NCBI GenBank assembly: GCA_900113385.1
Contig: FOPE01000007.1
Coordinates: 23,468-87,467 of the forward strand
Reading direction: 5' to 3'
From: Lachnospiraceae bacterium C7
Lineage (GTDB): Bacteria; Bacillota; Clostridia; Lachnospirales; Lachnospiraceae
DNA: 64,000 nucleotides
The notes under the pieces: model-generated
Seen by the model: only the letters and a program-made list of their open reading frames with translations
Database searches by the model: none
What the model was told of the DNA's origin: nothing
Part shown: piece after piece, positions 60,629 through 64,000 of the stretch
How positions within the stretch are numbered: the stretch's first letter is position 1
Layout of the letters: each line of letters begins with the position of its first letter
Program-made: the position numbers and the translations under genes

Positions 60629-61365
60629 TGAATACGAAGATAAATAAGCAATTTTTGGGTAGAATTTTTTTGTTGGCAGTTATGAATGTCCTTTTTTCAG
60701 GATATTTATTTTCAGATTTAAATTCATTCAAAAATGATAGAATAATACACTTTTTATTTGGATCAATCAGTGTAGAATGCAGTTCTAATATAATCCTTGT
60801 GATGTTTAAAGTTATTCCTATAATTTTATTTCTTTCATGGGTTGTAAATAAATATATAAGTGAGTTAAAAGACAATTTTTTATATATTTTTTTAAGGACG
60901 AATAATCGAGAATTGTGTTTGAAAAAAAATATGGTAAAGATATTTATCAGTATTTTTTTGTATGAATTATTTGTTATGCTTATTATGCTGATTTTTTTTA
61001 TAGCACCTAGAGAGAGTAAAGAAATATCTGTAATTAATCTTGTGGTGTTATTGATTATTAATACACTTCAGCTATTTATGTTAGCGATGATTTCAAATAT
61101 GCTAGTATTATTCAAATCAGAAGTTGTTTGCAATTTAGGAAATATAATATTAACAACGGCACCTTTAGTTATAGTTGGAGCATTGTATGAAGAAAGAAAA
61201 CAATGGATTATTTTTGCAAAATGGTTTCCGTTAAATTTAGGTAATTACGTTTACTTAAATTCTATGAAAGAAAATATTATCAGCATCTTGCTGATGATTG
61301 TAATTAATTTTGTATTGTATTATGCGACGGCTTACAGACTGAAGAAATATGAGCTTTTAGAGTAG
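60628..61365 (+). CDS. ABC-2-like membrane protein 3 of the accessory locus
   Basis: A protein of 245 residues with about six hydrophobic segments (FLLAVMNVLFSGYLF, VIPIILFLSWVV, IFLYELFVMLIMLIFFI, LVVLLIINTLQLFMLAMI, NIILTTAPLVIVGALY, ISILLMIVINFVLYYATA). The charged loop FLRTNNRELCLKKNM fits the ATPase-coupling site. Three different permease-like proteins with one ATPase is more than the two found in LanFEG or BcrAB-type systems. Very A+T rich, with many ATA and TTT codons. Confidence 0.7.
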   Translation: MNTKINKQFLGRIFLLAVMNVLFSGYLFSDLNSFKNDRIIHFLFGSISVECSSNIILVMFKVIPIILFLSWVVNKYISELKDNFLYIFLRTNNRELCLKKNMVKIFISIFLYELFVMLIMLIFFIAPRESKEISVINLVVLLIINTLQLFMLAMISNMLVLFKSEVVCNLGNIILTTAPLVIVGALYEERKQWIIFAKWFPLNLGNYVYLNSMKENIISILLMIVINFVLYYATAYRLKKYELLE

Positions 61366-61377
61366 TAGGAGAAAAAA

Positions 61378-62034
61378 ATGAAGATTAAAGTAGAAAATAT
61401 AGAAAAACAGATTAAAGGTAATGAAGTTTTAAAAAATGTATCGTTTGAGTTTGAAAGTGGAAAAGTCTACGGAATATACGGACGAAATGGCTCAGGAAAG
61501 ACCATGCTTATGAGAAGTATATTAGGATTGATAAATTTAGACTCAGGAAAAATTATGATAGATGAAGACGAAATTGGAAAGGATATTGATTTTCCACAAA
61601 GTGTTGGGGCAATGATTGAAAATCCTGGTTTTTTCCCATACTCAACAGGATATGAAAATCTAAAGTTGCTTGCAGAAATAAAAAATATTATTGGCGAACA
61701 AGAAATCCGTGAAATGATTAACAAAGTAGGGTTAGATGACAAGGATAAAAGAACTGTATCAAAATATTCACTAGGAATGAGACAAAGGTTAGCGATAGCT
61801 CAGGCTGTTATGGAAAAACCAAAGTTACTTGTTTTAGATGAGCCTACCAATGCGTTGGATGAAGAAGGCGTCGAAATGTTTAGAAAAATAATAAAAGAAG
61901 AGGTAAAAAGAGACGCTTTAATAATTATTTCTAGTCATAACAAAGAAGATATTGATATTCTTTCTGATGTGAAAATTAAAATGGAATCAGGAAAAATAGT
62001 CGATGTTGTTGAGAATGATTCGAAAGGAGAATAG
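61378..62034 (+). CDS. ABC transporter ATPase of the accessory locus
   Basis: ATPase of 218 residues for the three membrane proteins before it. Walker A is YGRNGSGKTMLMRS at about 36-49, the signature SLGMRQRLAIAQA at about 127-140 (SLGMR replaces LSGGQ, as in BcrA-type ATPases), Walker B LLVLDEPTNALDEEG and the switch His in ISSHNKEDI. It is a short form like those of bacitracin or lantibiotic self-protection transporters. The ATG follows TAGGAGA, 12 bases after protein 3. Confidence 0.92.
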   Translation: MKIKVENIEKQIKGNEVLKNVSFEFESGKVYGIYGRNGSGKTMLMRSILGLINLDSGKIMIDEDEIGKDIDFPQSVGAMIENPGFFPYSTGYENLKLLAEIKNIIGEQEIREMINKVGLDDKDKRTVSKYSLGMRQRLAIAQAVMEKPKLLVLDEPTNALDEEGVEMFRKIIKEEVKRDALIIISSHNKEDIDILSDVKIKMESGKIVDVVENDSKGE

Positions 62035-62036
62035 TA

Positions 62037-62744
62037 ATGGCACGAGGAACTAAAAGATTTTTTGGAATTATTGCTATTATAATATTTCTTTTGATGATAG
62101 TAGGTGTAGTAGTCAGAAATAGTTATACTGGATTTAAAAATATAAAGGAATTATCAAAAGTTAAGAATATTAACGAGTTTAGAATGTCATGCGGAGATAT
62201 TGATGAAGAATTATTAAACTCTAATGTGAAAACAATAGACGATGTAGCTAACAAATCAGATTTGATAGTTAAGGTTAAGATAAGTGATGAAAAGATTATA
62301 GAAGATGCTGATATAAAAACAAAAGTAAAAGTAGAGAAAATCATAAAATCAGATGGAAGGAATATTAAAAAAGGTGATGATATTTATATTTATGAAATGA
62401 TTAATTTATCTATGGTAGATGATAGTATTATGACAAATGCCAAATATAATTATTTAGACACTGGCAAGGAATATTATTTATGCTTAAATAGTCTAAAAAC
62501 TATAAAAGGTTACAAAAAATCAGAAGAAGAAAAGAAGACTTATATGTATAGTACGAATTATTATTCAGTATATTCTGCCTCAAAAGAACAAAAAGTCGTT
62601 AAATTGAGTAAGAAAAAAATATATAATGTGGAATATAAATATAGGGATTTGAAAGATCAAGTTATACTTACTTCAGATAAGAATGTAGTTGATGATTACA
62701 ATAAAATGAGTGAGAAATTCGTTCAAAAATACTTTGAATCATAG
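62037..62744 (+). CDS. Membrane-anchored extracytoplasmic protein of the ABC operon
   Basis: A protein of 235 residues. A basic start and one membrane segment (FFGIIAIIIFLLMIVGVVV, about 8-26) are followed by an extracytoplasmic part that is mostly beta, with an OB-like strand pattern: DVANKSDLIVKVKISDEKII, TKVKVEKIIKSDGRNIKKGDDIYIYE and GKEYYLCLNSLKTIKGY. No known family is recognised, although KSDGRNIKKGDDIYIYE resembles small secreted sensors. It starts 2 bases after the ATPase stop, so it belongs to the same operon, and may act as the sensing or capturing part. Confidence 0.7.
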   Translation: MARGTKRFFGIIAIIIFLLMIVGVVVRNSYTGFKNIKELSKVKNINEFRMSCGDIDEELLNSNVKTIDDVANKSDLIVKVKISDEKIIEDADIKTKVKVEKIIKSDGRNIKKGDDIYIYEMINLSMVDDSIMTNAKYNYLDTGKEYYLCLNSLKTIKGYKKSEEEKKTYMYSTNYYSVYSASKEQKVVKLSKKKIYNVEYKYRDLKDQVILTSDKNVVDDYNKMSEKFVQKYFES

Positions 62745-62819
62745 TTTTATATAAATCAAAAATTAGGGTTTTAAAAATTTAGAATGCAAAAATGTATTCA
62801 ACAGAAATTATTTCTTTTA

Positions 62820-62860
62820 ACAACACAACCATCATCATGAGATGGCTGTGTTGTTTTTTT
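62820..62860 (+). terminator. Intrinsic terminator of the accessory ABC operon
   Basis: ACAACACAACCATC and GATGGCTGTGTTGT pair over 14 positions with one mismatch, followed by a T run. Confidence 0.92.
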
Positions 62861-62920
62861 ATGGTAGTGCAACTAAGTTGAGTGCGCAAGGAGTGTAAAA
62901 CATAAAAAGCTAGACAAAAG

Positions 62921-62950
62921 TTGTATGAGTGCTATTATAGATATTATAAT
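62921..62950 (+). promoter_or_regulatory. Promoter of the beta-helix repeat protein gene
   Basis: TTGTAT (62921-62926) and TATAAT (62945-62950), 18-base spacer, 30 bases upstream of the ATG. Confidence 0.6.
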
Positions 62951-62979
62951 TAAGAATGCATTAAAAGGAGAATAAAAAA

Positions 62980-63714
62980 ATGAGTTTGTTACAAAAAATA
63001 AAAAGTGTTTTTGGCAGTAGTACATTAGAAAAACAAAAATATAGTTCTATAGATAAAATAAATCAAGAAAATAAAAAGTTTACATTGACGGAAGAAACAA
63101 AAGTTGTAGATGGTCATGTGCTTCATAGAATTAAAGCACTTAGAACTATTGAAAGAGATGATGGAATTATAAAGAAAAAAGCTTTAGGTGGTTTCGTAGA
63201 AAGTTACGATAATTTAGGAAAAGATGATAAATCGTGGGTATTTGATGAAGCATGTGTATATGGTGACGCAGAAGTGTTTGGTAATGCAGGGGTTTGGAAT
63301 TCTGCAAGAGTATTTGAGGAAGCACATATTTGTGAAAACGTCCAAATAAAAGATAATGCTAAGGTATATGGAAATGCATTTATTAGTGATGACGCACAAA
63401 TATTGGGAAATGTTAATGTCTATGATTGGGCAATTGTAGATTCTGATGCGAAGGTGTCAGAAAATGCACAAATATATGGAAATGCACTAGTTTCATTAGA
63501 TTCGAGCGTAAGAGGAAATGCAAGGATATATGATTATGCTTCTATTTCAGAAGAAGCACAGGTGTATGGAGAAGCACAAATATATGGTAATGTATGGATT
63601 GAAGGAAATGCAAAAGTATATGGAAATGCAAAAGTATATGAAAATGCGTTTGTTGGTGGTGATACTGAAGTATATGAAAATGCAGAAGTTTATGGTTATA
63701 CAGAGACAATATGA
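62980..63714 (+). CDS. Beta-helix (hexapeptide-like) repeat protein
   Basis: A protein of 244 residues. After a basic start and a domain of about 70 residues (DGHVLHRIKALRTIERDD, KKKALGGFVESYDNLGKDDKSWVFDEA in parts) come about 20 turns of a hexapeptide-like repeat with the pattern YGNAKV, YGEAQI, ENAFVG. This points to a parallel beta-helix from about 90 to the end. Such proteins appear in prophages and accessory islands and as acyltransferase-like scaffolds. No catalytic His of an acyltransferase is evident. The ATG follows AAAAGGAG. The stop is next to the left end of an IS110 element. Confidence 0.75.
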   Translation: MSLLQKIKSVFGSSTLEKQKYSSIDKINQENKKFTLTEETKVVDGHVLHRIKALRTIERDDGIIKKKALGGFVESYDNLGKDDKSWVFDEACVYGDAEVFGNAGVWNSARVFEEAHICENVQIKDNAKVYGNAFISDDAQILGNVNVYDWAIVDSDAKVSENAQIYGNALVSLDSSVRGNARIYDYASISEEAQVYGEAQIYGNVWIEGNAKVYGNAKVYENAFVGGDTEVYENAEVYGYTETI

Positions 63715-63715
63715 A

Positions 63716-64000
63716 GTGACCTCACAATTGTAGATTCGTGGATTTACCTGTAAGATATTAATTGAAAAAACAATATCAGGTAACAGGGATTACCGCATAC
63801 AATAGGAGGTCACATATGAATAGTATAGTTTATGTTGGGATGGATGTCCATAAGGAACAGTACACACTTTGTTGTTACAGTTACGAAACAGATAAGGTTG
63901 AATATAAGCAGACAATACCATCAGATTACAAACTTGTTCTTAAATACATGGAGCAGGTTCGCTCCAGATATGATGGAGAAGTTACATTTGTTTGTGGATA
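63716..64000 (+). mobile_element. IS110-family insertion sequence, left part
   Basis: The transposase start at 63816 is preceded by about 100 noncoding bases with internal inverted repeats: GTGACCTC (63716-63723) with GAGGTCAC (63806-63813), and TTACCT/GATATT with AATATC/AGGTAA (63744-63783). In IS110 elements the left noncoding end is known to encode a bridge RNA. The exact left boundary and the right end are not visible. Confidence 0.75.
63816..64000 (+). CDS. IS110-family transposase, 3' part beyond the window
   Basis: Only the first 61 codons are present. MNSIVYVGMDVHKEQYTLCC is the DEDD (RuvC-like) N terminus of IS110 transposases, with the catalytic Asp in GMDVHK; FVCGY at the window end begins the next conserved motif. 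The ATG follows AGGAGG, and the ribosome binding site is inside the inverted repeat GAGGTCAC. The gene continues past base 64000. Confidence 0.92.
   Translation, partial: MNSIVYVGMDVHKEQYTLCCYSYETDKVEYKQTIPSDYKLVLKYMEQVRSRYDGEVTFVCG

Overview
The window looks like chromosome of a low-GC, Gram-positive anaerobe of the Lachnospiraceae (Clostridium cluster XIVa). The evidence is strong A+T bias, AGGAGG-type ribosome binding sites, GlgC/GlgD pairing, an S-box upstream of metK, the veg gene, a DUF4317 gene and the cluster hup-rqcP-divIC-tilS-hpt-ftsH. The genus cannot be fixed from sequence reading alone. The divIC-tilS cluster lacks the yabP, yabQ and spoIIE genes found there in spore formers, so a poorly sporulating or asporogenous lineage is possible.

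Layout. 1-4.0 kb: murC (minus, cut by the window edge) and the ADP-glucose pyrophosphorylase pair glgC-glgD. 4.0-13.9 kb: housekeeping genes spoVG, pth, mfd, a PrsA-like lipoprotein, aroK, murA, then metK under a SAM-I riboswitch. 14.1-22.3 kb: a two-component system, an RluA-type pseudouridine synthase, a large solute-binding-like lipoprotein, cca and a PEGA lipoprotein. 22.4-27.6 kb: hup-rqcP-divIC-tilS-hpt-ftsH. 27.7-28.3 kb: a probable small RNA and tRNA-Tyr and tRNA-Leu, both without encoded CCA. 28.5-37.4 kb: a maltodextrin locus. A LacI-type repressor and a metalloprotease-like lipoprotein are on the minus strand, divergent from malQ, malE, malF and malG. 37.6-48.9 kb: plsC, veg, two paralogous membrane-anchored proteins of unknown function, an NlpC/P60 hydrolase, yqeY, map, a membrane-anchored hydrolase, an HD hydrolase and DUF4317. 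49.0-51.8 kb: a TetM-like ribosomal GTPase fused to a YacP/Rae1-type NYN nuclease. 51.9-56.7 kb: araR, araA and an FGGY kinase, with AraR-like operator half-sites over the araA promoter. 56.9-62.9 kb: an accessory locus with short peptide ORFs, a long inverted repeat, two HTH regulators in tandem and a five-gene ABC transporter operon. 63.0-64 kb: a beta-helix repeat protein and the left end of an IS110-family element.

How the parts fit. GlgC/GlgD, MalQ and the maltose-type transporter connect alpha-glucan uptake with glycogen storage, and AraR/AraA/kinase handle plant-wall arabinose. Cca must add CCA to the two tRNAs here. The strongest candidates for new biology are the TetM-like/Rae1-like fusion (predicted ribosome-directed mRNA cleavage or rescue), the regulator/ABC locus at 56.9-62.9 kb (predicted peptide signalling or immunity), and the C-rich small RNA between ftsH and the tRNAs. 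All functional statements rest on motif recognition by eye; no database search was possible.
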